Shown: positions 35,299-46,504 of the stretch, one piece after another
How the letters are laid out: each line of letters begins with the position of its first letter
Position numbering within the stretch: the stretch's first letter is position 1
Source of the DNA: Syngnathus acus
Taxonomy: Eukaryota; Chordata; Actinopteri; Syngnathiformes; Syngnathidae
DNA: 64,000 nucleotides
Assembly (NCBI RefSeq): GCF_901709675.1
Contig: NC_051095.1
Coordinates: forward strand, 16,289,956-16,353,955
Direction of reading: 5' to 3'
Program-made: the position numbers and the translations under genes
The notes under the pieces: generated by a model
Database searches by the model: none
Seen by the model: only the letters and a program-made list of their open reading frames with translations
Told to the model about the DNA's origin: nothing

Positions 35299-35571
35299 TG
35301 TTACCATATAAGGCATTTAACGTTGATGCGCGCAGATTGAGTCCGCCCATTCACTATTCAGTTTGGTGGTTATACAGCATTCAGCTGGCACGTTTGGACT
35401 AACCCACGGAGATCATTTTACGATTGTTAATATCCCTGCATTCCTTTTCATTTTAAAAACGAAAGAAGGGCCCTGATGATGCCATTATTTTTTCGGGCTG
35501 TAATGACGAAAATATTCTAGAAAAACGGGGACATTTTGGACATGTTTGGATTTCTAATTTGGCCGCACAGC

Positions 35572-37917
35572 ATGGAACAAAGAGGACGGGAACGTCGGCC
35601 TTTGCTCGGAGTCTTGGCGCTGTTTTTATTCGTCCGTTCTGCTTCCGCACAGTTCAGATATTCCATATCCGAGGAGCTCAATGAGGGGACTTTTGTTGGG
35701 AATGTTGCGAAGGATTTAGGAATAGAGCTGGCTTCAATAAAGCAGAGGGGATTCCGCATTATGTCCAGCTCGAGTGAACGCCTTTTCAAGGTAAATGAGA
35801 ACGACGGGGCCCTTTACGCAAACCGCAAAATTGACCGAGAGGAGGTTTGTAAGGAGAGCAGTGCGTGCCTGATTAATATTAAAACCGTACTTGACAACCC
35901 AATGGAGGTGCATTATATCACAGTGGAAATAATAGATATAAACGACCACTCCCCCACGTTCCCGGAGAAGACAAAACGACTGGAAATAAGCGAGTCCGCT
36001 TTACCGGGTGCTAAATATCAGCTGCAAAATGCATATGACCCGGACGGCGGTGTAAACTCCGTGCAACAGTACAAAATCAGCCAAAACGATCACTTCCGCT
36101 TGGAGGTAAAAGATCGAGGGCGAGACGGCAAAACGCCAATTTTGCAGTTGCAAAGGCAGCTTGACAGAGAGAGCAAACGCAACCATAAACTGGTGCTGAC
36201 AGCCATTGATGGGGGTACACCCCCCAAAACAGGCTCTGTTGAAATCCTCATCGATGTTCTGGACGTGAATGACAACATGCCGGTGTTCACGAAAGAGACT
36301 TATTCTGCAACGCTGCAAGAGAACGCCCCCCTGGGTACGACTGTCATTCAAGTTAACGCGACAGACTCTGATTTTGGCTCCAACGGGGAAGTTTTTTATT
36401 CGTTCGGAAGTGACGTCAAAGATAAAATTAGGCAATTATTTAACATTGATCCTGTCACTGGGGAGATTATTGTGAAAGGTAACGTTGATTTTGAGGAGCA
36501 AGACAGTTATGATATTGACATCCAGGCATCAGATAAAGGAAGTATTCCATTCAAAACGGATAAAAGTGTAATCATTAAAATTATTGACGTGAATGATAAT
36601 CGTCCAGAGATAGAAGTGACGTCTTTGTCTCGTGCAGTGTCTGAGGACTCTCGACCCGGGACAACTGTAGCTCTCATCAGTGTTACAGATTTAGACTCCG
36701 GCCTTAACGGTAAAATAATAAGTCATGTTTCGGAAGAGTCTCCTTTTATGTTGACTGCATCGATGCAGGATAACATGTATGCTGTTGTTACTAAGTCCCA
36801 GCTTGACAGGGAACAAAAACAGGCATATGATATAACAATAATTGCTAAAGACTCGGGTCAACCAGCTCTAACCTCCAAGCAGATTATCAGTGTTTTTGTT
36901 TCAGACACTAATGATAACAGCCCGGAATTTTTATTGAGTCCATACACTTTCTACATTAGTGAAAATAACAAACCAGGGGATTCAGTCTTTTCTGTAAAAG
37001 CGTTTGATCGTGACGAAGGGGAAAACGCCCAAATATCTTATCACATTCTGAGAAACATAGCAAGGGAAAATGGGCACACATCATTTCTGAATATCAATTC
37101 TGAAACGGGAGAAATTCTGGCACTAAAAAGTTTTGACTTTGAGACGCTGAAAAGCTTCCAGTTCCAAGTGGTGGCCACGGATGGTGGAAGTCCTCCCCTG
37201 AGCAGCAACGTGACAGTGAAGGTGTTCATTCTGGATCAGAATGACAACGCTCCAGTCATCCTGTATCCGGTCAGCTCCAACGGTTCTGCCCAAGGTGTGG
37301 AGGAGATTCCCCGCAACATCAAAGCGGGAGACTTGGTGACCAAAGTCCGGGCCTACGACGCCGACATCGGCTATAATGGCTGGTTGCTCTTTTCGCTGCA
37401 GCGAGTCAGCGACCACAGTCTGTTTTCTTTGGACCGCTACACGGGCCAGATCAGAACACTTCGCTCCCTGACCGAGACGGACGAGGCCGAGCACCGCCTG
37501 CTCATCCTGGTCAAAGACAACGGCAACGTGTCGCTCTCGGCGACGGCTACGGTGACCGTCAAACTCGTGGAGCCGAAAGAGGCTTTTGCGGCTTCCGACG
37601 TGAAAAGTGTGGCCACGGTGGACGAGGTGGACAATGTGACTTTTTACCTCATGATCACTTTGGGGTCGGTGTCGCTCCTTTTCGTCATCAGCATCATCGT
37701 GCTGATCGCCATGCAGTGCTCCAAATCCACCGAGTACACTTCCAAATATCTGCAAGAAACCAATTATGATGGCACGCTGTGTCACAGCATCCAGTATAGA
37801 TCGGGAGACAAACGCTATATGTTAGTTGGACCCCGAATGAGTATTGGCTCCACCATAGTACCGGGCAGCCACGCCAACACGCTGGTGCTCCCTGACAGGA
37901 GAAACACTTCCGGGGAG
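35572..37917 (+). CDS. v11: clustered protocadherin (alpha-type) variable exon, subfamily IV
   Basis: 782 codons from ATG 35572, chosen because CAGCATGGAACAAAG is the start context shared with v12, v14 and v16; an in-frame ATG at 35542 would add ten residues with no signal-like character. Signal peptide 1-26 ([16 protein letters not shown]), mature [15 protein letters not shown]1 loop CKESSAC; EC6 from about 560, TM 689-714, tail 715-782. EC1-EC5 have no close copy here, so v11 is a single-copy isoform. The homogenised end has [22 protein letters not shown] and CTCCCTGACCGAG, and with the following intron (GTAAGAATCATTAACG) it matches v13, the signature of the crossover that duplicated v12-v13. 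Confidence 0.95.
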
Positions 37918-38020
37918 GTAAGAATCATTAACGTATTACATTTTATTATGACTATGAGAGAATATGCCACATTAAAACAAAAGTTGGTTGATTGAATTGT
38001 AACCCAAATAACATTTTCTG

Positions 38021-38380
38021 ACATTGCATGCGGTGGCTGGGTGGTGCACTGGTTAGCGCATCCAACTCACAGTTCAGAGGTTGCGAGTTCGATTTCACTT
38101 TCTGTATGGACATTGCATGTTCTCCCCGGGCCTCTGTGGATTTTCTGGTTTCCTTCTACATCCCCAAAACATGCTTGATAAGCTGATTGATCACTCCAAA
38201 TTGCCCATAGGTGTGAGTGTGTGTGCAAATGTTTGTTTGTCTCTGGGTGCCCTGCGATTGGCTGGAAACTGCTTCAGGGTGTCCCCTGCCTACCGCCTGA
38301 TGACTGCTGGGAAAAGCTCTAGCCTGCCCATGAGCCGTGGGGTCGAGCGGTATAGGAGATGGATGGATGGACATTGCATG
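38021..38380 (+). mobile_element. tRNA-derived SINE with target-site duplications (copy 1)
   Basis: Element 38031-38370. The 5' end has a tRNA-like A box (GGTGGTGCACTGGTTAGCGC) and B box (GAGTTCGATTTC), then the body typical of a widespread fish SINE (GCATGTTCTCCCC, CCCTGCGATTGGCTGG), and a GGATGGATGG tail. It is flanked by ACATTGCATG at 38021-38030 and 38371-38380. The spacer after v17 holds a single uninterrupted copy of that 10-mer (59740-59749), a paralogous empty site. Identity of the SINE family is from memory. Confidence 0.8.
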
Positions 38381-38481
38381 CCAAAGTTGTGACATTTTGA
38401 TCCTGATTAGCATGTTCAAGTTGTGGTGGAATTCAAAGGACGTAAATAGTAAGTAGTGTTGGTTAAACGCTCAGAGGGAGT

Positions 38482-38502
38482 GGTGCTGTCCGTGGTGCTG
38501 AA
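38482..38502 (-). promoter_or_regulatory. REST/NRSF RE1 site after v11
   Basis: 20 of 21 RE1 positions, differing only at one base (GGTGCTGTCC then GTGGTGCTGAA). Lies 565 bp past the donor, or about 215 bp if the SINE is discounted. Confidence 0.85.
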
Positions 38503-39101
38503 GCCATACCATTGCTGAAGTCCTGCTTGTGCTTAGTGATTTTGCATTTGTTTGCAAAGAATAATACTGACTTAACTTGTGAGTCCTTTATTTACAGTGT
38601 AGTACTTGCGTCACATGTTCACTATTGTGTATACTTAACATTGAAATGAGCCGTAACATTTTTGATATAAACTTAAGGGACAAATCATTCGGTTTATTTT
38701 CTTGCTAAAGGGATCCAGCAGAATAGATGTCAAAATCACATCTCATAAGGCAAAGGGAAGGAATTTAAAAAAAAAGTTGAGCTCTACTCTTGATTTTGAA
38801 TGATTCGCAGGTTGAATTTGTAAGATTTGTCTAAGTATATTGTATAATGTCATTTTAAATCAGCACTCCGCCATATGTTTCTCATGCATTATGAATACAA
38901 TAAAGCGATAAATCAGATAAATATTGTCACGTTAAATTAAGAATACATGAAAATAGGATGGGGGAAGGAACTGACATTTTTTAATTTTGAAGTCACGTGT
39001 ACACTGCAGAATGTTTTGCATCGTTGTAGTGTATCAGAACTTTGCTGCATCTTTCAAATTCTCGTTTGGCCTCCTCTTCTGTTCTGCAGTGTGGTACTGA
39101 G

Positions 39102-39117
39102 TCGCCAGGTGTCAGTG
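39102..39117 (+). promoter_or_regulatory. CTCF-like promoter element of v12
   Basis: TCGCCAGGTGTCAGTG, forward, 269 bp before the v12 ATG; followed by GAGGACACGTAC and TGATCACGTGACTTCACG (E-box and CRE-like), conserved in v14 and partly in v16. Confidence 0.7.
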
Positions 39118-39370
39118 TGAGGACACGTACTATTTTGTTGATCACGTGACTTCACGTAGGAAACTGCTGTTCTGCCCACCACCTCTTGATAACATTCGCG
39201 CTGGCTGATCTCTGTCTGCCTATTCAGTGTCAATTGTCTCGCTGTCCTTATTTCTCAGGCAGTTGGATTCGTGGAATAATATTTTTATGCACAAACAAAT
39301 TGTAGTTTACTTACTCAAGGGCAACTGATTTTCTTAGAATGGACCTGCAGTGATGTTTTTTTGCATCAGC

Positions 39371-41713
39371 ATGGAACAAAGAGGCGCGCAGGATTGGGTG
39401 AGACGCTGTTTTCTCTGGTGCGTGGCTGCGGTGCTTTTGTGCAGCGTGACTTCGGCGCAACTAAGATACTCCATCTCCGAGGAGATCGATGGAGGAACTG
39501 TGGTTGGGAATGTTGCAAAAGACCTCGGATTGGATAGAAATACGCTGAAAGAGCGCAAATTTCGGATTGTTTCAAGTACTGCGGAGCCTCTTTTCCACGT
39601 GAGTCAGACCGACGGCGTCCTTTACGTCAGCAGGAAGATCGACAGGGAAAAGGAGTGCCCGCAAAGCAGTACGTGTTTGATCAACTTAAAAACCGTGCTC
39701 GAAAATCCACTTGAGGTCCACTATGTTGGAGTGGAGGTGCTGGATGTAAACGACCATTCGCCCAGTTTTCCCGAGGAAGAAACAAAGCTAGATATTTCAG
39801 AGTCAGTGTTGCCTGGTGCAAGATTTCAGCTGCCGGCTTCTAAGGATGGAGACACTGGTCAGTTTTCTGTTCAGCAATATAAACTGAGTGACAATGATCA
39901 TTTTCGTTTGGAAGTTAAAGACAAAGGAAAAGATGGAAAAATTCCTATACTGGTTGTGAAAAAATCTTTAGACAGGGAAAAAACAGGGCATCTATCATTA
40001 GTGTTAACTGCACTGGATGGAGGTAAACCTCAGAAAACCGGTGAAATTAATATTTCAATAAATGTGATAGATGTGAATGACAATGTTCCTGTTTTCTCCC
40101 AAGACGTTTATTCTGTGACACTGAATGAAAACGCTGTAATTGGAACAACCGTTATACAAGTAAATGCAACTGATTTAGATGAAGGCCCAAATGGAGAAGT
40201 AATTTATTCCTTTAGCAAGAATAATCAAAATATAATGCATTTGTTCGACATATTCGCAAATACTGGTGAGATTGTGGTGAAAGGTCTAATAAATTATGAG
40301 GATAATGACATGTTTGAAATTGAAATCCAAGCATCAGATAAAGGTCTTGCACCACTAACAACAGAAAAAAGTGTCATCATCAAGATAGTTGACGTTAATG
40401 ACAATGCACCTGAAATTGAAGTGACGTCATTTTCCAGTTCCATTCCTGAAGATTCCAGACCTGGAACAACAGTTGCTCTAATTAATGTGAACGATTTTGA
40501 TTCTGGCCTCAATGGAAAAGTAATTTGCTCCATAAATGAGGATGTTCCTTTTACTTTGTCACCGTCATTACAAGACAAAATGTTTTCTTTAGTGACCAAA
40601 TCACCTTTAGACAGGGAGAAAAGGTCCCACTATGATATAACAGTAGTTGCAAGAGATGCCGGTCAACCTGCACTCTCGTCTCAAAAGACAATCAGTGTTT
40701 TCATTTCAGATGTGAACGATAACAGTCCCGAGTTTTCAGCCAGTCCTTACACTTTCTATGTCACCGAGGGCAACGATGCAGGCACCGCCATCTTTTCTGT
40801 CAAAGCCTTTGATCAAGATGACAATGAGAATGCTGTCGTTTCATATCACATTCTCAGAAATGATAACACACTGTCTTCATTTTTAAGTATAAATAGTGAA
40901 AATGGACACATATCAGCCCTAAAAAGTTTTGACTTTGAGACGCTGAAAAGTTTCCAGTTCCAAGTGGTGGCCCGAGATGGTGGAAGTCCTCCGCTGAGCA
41001 GCAACGTGACAGTGAAGGTGTTCATTCTGGATCAGAACGACAACGCTCCAGTCATCCTGTATCCGGTCAGCTCCAACGGTTCTTCCCAAGGTGTGGAGGA
41101 GATTCCCCGCAACATCAAAGCGGGAGACTTGGTGACCAAAGTGCGAGCCTACGATGCCGACATCGGCTATAACGGCTGGTTGCTTTTTTCGCTGCAGCGA
41201 GTCAGCGACCACAGTCTGTTTTCTTTGGACCGCTACACGGGCCAGATCAGAACACTTCGCTCCTTGACGGAGACGGACGAGGCTGAGCATCGCCTGGTCG
41301 TCCTGGTCAAAGACAACGGCAACGTGTCGCTCTCGGCGACGGCTACGGTGACCGTCAAACTCGTGGAGCCCAAAGAGGCTTTTGCGGCTTCTGACGTGAA
41401 AAGTGCAGCCACGGTGGAAGAGGAGGACAATGTGACTTTTTACCTGATGATCACTTTGGGCTCGGTGACGCTCCTTTTTGTCATCAGCATTGTGGTGCTG
41501 ATTGCCATGCAGTGCTCCAAATCCACCGAGTACACTTCCAAATATCTGCAAGAAACCAATTATGATGGCACGCTGTGTCACAGCATTCAGTACAGATCGG
41601 GAGACAAACGTTACATGTTAGTTGGACCCCGAATGAGTATCGGCTCCACCATAGTACCGGGCAGCCATGCCAACACGCTGGTGCTCCCTGACAGGAGACA
41701 TACTTCTGGCGAG
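39371..41713 (+). CDS. v12: clustered protocadherin (alpha-type) variable exon, subfamily IV
   Basis: 781 codons. Start ATG 39371 is favoured; ATG 39353 in frame upstream would add MFFCIS. Signal peptide 1-29 ([17 protein letters not shown]). EC1 about 30-129 with loop CPQSSTC (96-102), EC2 130-239, EC3 240-344, EC4 345-449, EC5 450-558, EC6 from 559, TM 688-713, tail 714-781. Copy of v14 by the 7.1 kb duplication, but EC2-EC3 differ markedly between them ([19 protein letters not shown] versus [19 protein letters not shown]). EC4-EC5 are shared with v14, v16, v17 and v18. VEEEDN and GSVTLLF are private to v12, or shared with v16 for the first. Donor GAG|GTAAGG. Confidence 0.95.
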
Positions 41714-42687
41714 GTAAGGTTTTTTTCACTTGCAGCGTTTTTCATGGCATTGCTTCATTGCTTTTTGGATTGCTATAAATCCACTTGGTCATGCTCTTCA
41801 TAGAGTCATGGATGCGTGTTGGTAAAATTAACATGATTAGACAGTGGTATAAATACAAATGTCTTTCCGCAATGAGTTGACTCCCGATTTGCGTATAGTG
41901 CTGAACTCTACTCTATTATGTACATATATTTTTTTGTTGTAAACAGAGATGTAGAATCTCTAGATGGAAGAATGTGGAGGATATAACTTGTTTGATAAGC
42001 AATACTTGCTGCTTAATGAGAAATGGTTCAAAAGTTTACATTCAAGTTGTTCGTAAAGGAAAATGTGTTTTTCCTTTTGCGGATTTACACAAATATCGTT
42101 CCCCTCAACTACAGTATTTCCTTGTTGGCCTCTTATATTGCATGCGTGGGTACATTAGTGTTTTGCTGCTACCACCCGATTAGGAAAATTTGAATGCGGT
42201 TTCATTTGCTGTCTTATAGTTTCAAAGAACATGCAAGTGTTTGAATTTGTCAAAGGATTTGTCTCCCTCTGTCTTTTTGTGTAGTTTCCAAATCGACTCG
42301 CTAATTTAGAGCGGAAGTGCTGTGCGTACTCCTGCAGAAAACAGTGCATTTAAATCATTTACAGCTTTTTGCTTGAGACGCGTTATTCATGATAGGATGA
42401 TAGTATGTTACGTTTATTCGACAGTAGGGGTCAGCCTAGCCCAATATAATTTCGCGTCTAGCACTACTTTACGTCACGGTCCCTTTTCAGAGCCGACCAC
42501 CTCGTTTGTGTTATTTCTCGAATGCTTCCTGGGCGGTGCAGTGTCGAAATTAACGATTGCAATTTTTATTCTCAAAGCCTTTTACTGGAACTGCTTAGTT
42601 ATATTTTTGTGGCTTATTTAGAATTAGCACGCACTTGTCTTTTGTTGGACATAGCAAATCAGAAGGATAATTTGTCATCTGCACGGC
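41714..42687. other. Spacer v12-v13
   Basis: 0.97 kb. No full RE1; only a half-site (AGTGCTGAACTC near 41897). Ends with the CTCF-like element (42421) and leader of v13. Nearly identical to the v14-v15 spacer. Confidence 0.6.
42421..42436 (+). promoter_or_regulatory. CTCF-like promoter element of v13 (altered)
   Basis: ACAGTAGGGGTCAGCC, forward, 267 bp before the v13 ATG. The v15 copy reads ACACTAGGGG; v13 has lost the C of the CACTAGG core, a change expected to weaken CTCF binding. Confidence 0.6.
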
Positions 42688-45039
42688 ATGGAACAAAGAC
42701 GATGCGGAGGTAGGAGGGAGCGACGCTGGTGGCTGTCTTTGGTGCTTATTCTGTGCAATGGAGCATGTGCACAGCTCAGATATTCCATATCAGAGGAGGT
42801 TCAAGAGGGAACTGTGGTCGGGAACATAGCGAAGGATTTGGGGCTGGATAAGGGCGCCCTTAAAGGGCGAGGATACCGCATCGTGGCCGGCACAGCTGAG
42901 CCCTTTGTGGAGGTGAACCAGGACGACGGCATCTTATATGTCGCGAGGAGGATAGACAGAGAGGAGGCGTGTGAACGCATCAGCCCGTGTGTGATCAACC
43001 TGAAAACAGTGCTTGAAAATCCACTAGAGGTGCACTATGTTGCCGTGGAAATATTAGACATCAACGACCACTCACCTGTCTTTCTAGAAAAAGAAAAAAA
43101 GTTTGAAATATATGAGTCAGCTATGCCTGGAGCTCGGTTCCAGCTCCAAGCGGCACGAGACCCCGATGTGGGCCAGTTCTCCATTCAGCAATACAAACTC
43201 AGTCAAAATGAATATTTTCGTGTTGAGGTAAAAGACAGAGGCGAGGACCGTAAAGTGCCATTTTTAGTCCTGCTCAAGCAATTGGACAGAGAGACAACAG
43301 GGAGACAACGTCTGCGTCTGACAGCAGTAGACGGGGGGAAGCCCCCCAAGTCAGGCTCCATAGAATTAACTGTAGATGTCCTCGATGTGAATGATAACTC
43401 TCCTGTGTTTGACAAGGAAGTTTATTCAGCCTCCCTGAATGAAAACGTGCCAGTTGGCACTGTCGTGATTCAAGTAAATGCTACAGATATGGACCAAGGC
43501 GCAAATGGTGAAATAGTCTATTCATTTGGTAAGGAGGTGGATTTAAAAGTGATGGAGCTTTTCAGTATTGACTCAAGCACTGGTGAAATTAAAGTGATAG
43601 GCCACCTGGATTTTGAGGACAGCAAAAGCTATGAGATTGATATACATGCATCTGATAAAGGAACAGTTCCTTTGACAGCTGATAAGAGTGTCTTGATAAC
43701 TGTCATTGATGTAAATGATAATGCGCCCGAAATAGAGGTGACGTCTTTTTCTAACTCCATAAAGGAAGATGCAAAGATAGGAACCACTGTAGCTCTGATT
43801 AGTGTCAGTGACTTAGACTCTGGAATTAATGGCAAAGTGCTGTGTGCCATCAAACAAGACGTTCCTTTTACTTTATCGCCATCTTTACAAGAAAACATGT
43901 ACTCTGTAGTCACAAAATCCCAACTGGATCGGGAGCATGTTTCTCAATATGAGGTCACCATCACCGCAAAGGACACAAACGAGCCAGTGTTCTCAACCGA
44001 AAAGACCATGACTGTTGTTGTGTCAGATGTAAATGACAACAGTCCAGAATTTTCATACAGCCCTTATACATTTTATATTACTGAAAACAACACACCTGGA
44101 GCCTCTGTGTTTTCAGTGAAAGCTTCTGATAAGGATGAAGCTGACAATGCTCTCATTTCTTATCATATTGTCAGAGAAGGAAGTGCAGACACTAAATTGT
44201 TTTCATTTCTGAACATCAACCCAGAAACTGGGGAAGTAATGGCACTGAAAAGTTTTGACTTTGAGACATTGAAAAATTTCCAGTTCCAAGTGGTGGCCCT
44301 GGATGGTGGAAGTTCTCCACTGAGCAGCAACGTGACAGTGAAGGTGTTCATTCTGGATCAGAACGACAACGCTCCAGTCATCCTGTATCCAGTCAGCTCC
44401 AACGGTTCTGCTCAAGGTGTGGAGGAGATTCCCCGCAACATCAAAGCGGGAGACTTGGTGACCAAAGTCCGAGCCTACGACGCCGACATCGGCTATAACG
44501 GCTGGTTGCTCTTTTCGCTGCAGCGAGTCAGCGACCACAGTCTGTTTTCTTTGGACCGCTACACGGGCCAGATCAGAACACTTCGCTCCCTGACCGAGAC
44601 GGACGAGACCGAGCACCGCCTGCTCATCCTGGTTAAAGACAACGGCAACGTGTCGCTCTCGGCGACGGCTACCGTGACCGTCAAACTCGTGGAGCCGAAA
44701 GAGGCTTTTGCGGCTTCCGACGTGAAAAGTGTGGCCACGGTGGACGAGGAGGACAATGTGACTTTTTACCTCATGATCACTTTGGGGTCGGTGTCGCTCC
44801 TTTTCGTCATCAGCATCATCGTGCTGATCGCCATGCAGTGCTCCAAATCCACCGAGTACACTTCCAAATACCTGCAAGAAACCAATTATGATGGCACGCT
44901 GTGTCACAGCATCCAGTACAGATCGGGAGACAAACGCTATATGTTAGTTGGATCCCGAATGAGTATTGGCTCCACCATAGTACCGGGCAGCCACGCCAAC
45001 ACGCTGGTGCTCCCTGACAGGAGAAACACTTCCGGGGAG
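42688..45039 (+). CDS. v13: clustered protocadherin (alpha-type) variable exon, chimera of v15 body and v11 end
   Basis: 784 codons from ATG 42688 (GGCATGGAACAAAG) to GAG|GTAAGA. Signal peptide 1-28 ([15 protein letters not shown]), mature [15 protein letters not shown]1 loop CERISPC; EC6 from about 562, TM 691-716, tail 717-784. EC1-EC5 are almost identical to v15. From within EC6 the sequence switches to that of v11: CTCCCTGACCGAG, GAGCCGAAAGAG, SVATVDE, GCTATATGTTAG, and the same intron. This marks the breakpoint of the 7.1 kb tandem duplication, between about 44.28 and 44.59 kb. Private changes: [24 protein letters not shown], and Ser for Pro in LVGSRMSIG in the tail. Confidence 0.95.
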
Positions 45040-45142
45040 GTAAGAATCATTAACGTATTACATTTTATTATGACTATGAGAGAATATGCCACATTAAAAC
45101 AAAAGTTGGTTGATTGAATTGTAACCCAAATAACATTTTCTG

Positions 45143-45504
45143 ACATTGCATGCGGCGGCTGGGTGGTGCACTGGTTAGCGCATCCGCCTCACAGTTCAGA
45201 GGTTGCGAGTTCGATTTCACTTTCTGTATGGACATTGCATGTTCTCCCCGGGCCTCCGTGGCTTTTCTGGTTTCCTTCTACATCCCCAAAACATGCTTGA
45301 TAAGCTGATTGATCACTCCAAATTGCCCATAGGTGTGAGTGTGTGTGCAAATGTTTGTTTGTCTCTGTGTGCCCTGCGATTGGCTGGAAACTGCTTCAGG
45401 GTTTCCCCTGCCTACCGCCTGATGACTGCTGGGAAAGGCTCTAACCTGCCCGTGACCGCCGTGGGGTCGATCGGTATAGGAGATGGATGGATGGACATTG
45501 CATG
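45143..45504 (+). mobile_element. tRNA-derived SINE with target-site duplications (copy 2)
   Basis: Element 45153-45494 with ACATTGCATG at 45143-45152 and 45495-45504. Same insertion as copy 1, multiplied by segmental duplication rather than by a second retrotransposition, because site and duplications are identical. Confidence 0.8.
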
Positions 45505-45605
45505 CCAAAGTTGTGACATTTTGATCCTGATTAGCATGTTCAAGTTGTGGTGGAATTCAAAGGACGTAAGTAGTAAGTAGTGTTGTTTAAACGCTGAGAG
45601 GGAGT

Positions 45606-45626
45606 GGTGCTGTCCGTGGTGCTGAA
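45606..45626 (-). promoter_or_regulatory. REST/NRSF RE1 site after v13
   Basis: 20 of 21 RE1 positions, identical to the site after v11; 567 bp past the donor. Confidence 0.85.
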
Positions 45627-46235
45627 GCCATACCATTGCTGAAGTCCTGCTTTTGCTTCGTGATTTTGCATTTGTTTGCAAAGAATAATACTGACTTAAC
45701 TTGTGGTGTGAGTCCTTTATTTACAGTGTAGTACTTGCTTCACATGTTCACTATTGTGTATACTTAACATTGAAATGAGCCGTAACATTTTTGATATAAA
45801 CTTAAGGGACAAATCATTCGGTTTATTTTCTTGCTAAAGGGATCCAGCAGAATAGATGTCAAAATCACATCTCATAAGGCAAAGGGAAGGAATTAAAAAA
45901 AAAAGTTGAGCTCTACTCTTGATTTTGAATGATTCGCAGGTTGAATTTGTAAGATTTGTCTAAGTATATTGTATAATGTCATTTTAAATCAGCACTCCGC
46001 CATATGTTTCTCATGCATTATGAATACAATAAAGCAATAAATCAGATAAATATTGTCACGTTAAATTAAGAATACATGAAAATAAGACGGGGTAAGGTAA
46101 GGAACTGACATTTTTTAATTTTGAAGTCACGTGTACACTGCAGAATGTTTTGCATCGTTGTAGTGTATCAGAACTTTGCTGCATCTTTCAAATTCTCGTT
46201 TGGCCTCCTCTTCTGTTCTGCAGTGTGGTACTGAG

Positions 46236-46251
46236 TCGCCAGGTGTCAGTG
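46236..46251 (+). promoter_or_regulatory. CTCF-like promoter element of v14
   Basis: TCGCCAGGTGTCAGTG, forward, 269 bp before the v14 ATG, identical to the v12 element. Confidence 0.7.
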
Positions 46252-46504
46252 TGAGGACACGTACTATTTTGTTGATCACGTGACTTCACGTAGGCAACTG
46301 CTGTTCTGCCCACCACCTCTTGATAACATTCGCGCTGGCTGATCTCTGTCTGCCTATTCAGTGTCAATTGTCTCGCTGTCCTTATTTCTCAGGCGGTTGG
46401 ATTCGTGGAATAATATTTTTATGCACAAACAAATTGTAGTTTACTTACTCAAGGGCAACTGATTTTCTTAGAATGGACCTGCAGTGATGTTTTTTTGCAT
46501 CAGC

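Larger units (their letters stand above)
33995..35571. other. Spacer v10-v11
   Basis: 1.58 kb. RE1 at 34621 and CTCF-like element at 35283; otherwise A/T-rich with a short direct repeat (TGCAATAATTCAGTATTG near 34718 and 34735) and no exon relic. Confidence 0.6.
37918..39370. other. Spacer v11-v12: SINE, RE1, v12 promoter
   Basis: 1.45 kb. Intron start, SINE 38031-38370, RE1 38482, A/T-rich stretch, CTCF-like element 39102 and leader. The whole spacer is repeated nearly base for base between v13 and v14. Confidence 0.75.
37200..44300 (+). repeat. 7.1 kb tandem duplication, first copy
   Basis: Runs from the EC6 block of v11 through v12 and its spacers into the EC6 block of v13. The second copy occupies about 44300-51450 (v13 end, v14, v15 body). 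Offsets are 7122-7149 bp at the SINE, RE1, CTCF elements and start codons. Edges cannot be fixed exactly because they fall in sequence shared by all exons. Confidence 0.8.
45040..46504. other. Spacer v13-v14, copy of the v11-v12 spacer
   Basis: 1.46 kb with SINE (45153-45494), RE1 (45606) and the v14 CTCF-like element (46236). Differs from the first copy only by scattered substitutions and small indels. Confidence 0.75.

Noticed and set aside
38031-38102. tRNA gene at the SINE head
   Set aside because: A and B boxes are degenerate, no complete cloverleaf can be drawn, and it is joined to a SINE body with target duplications.
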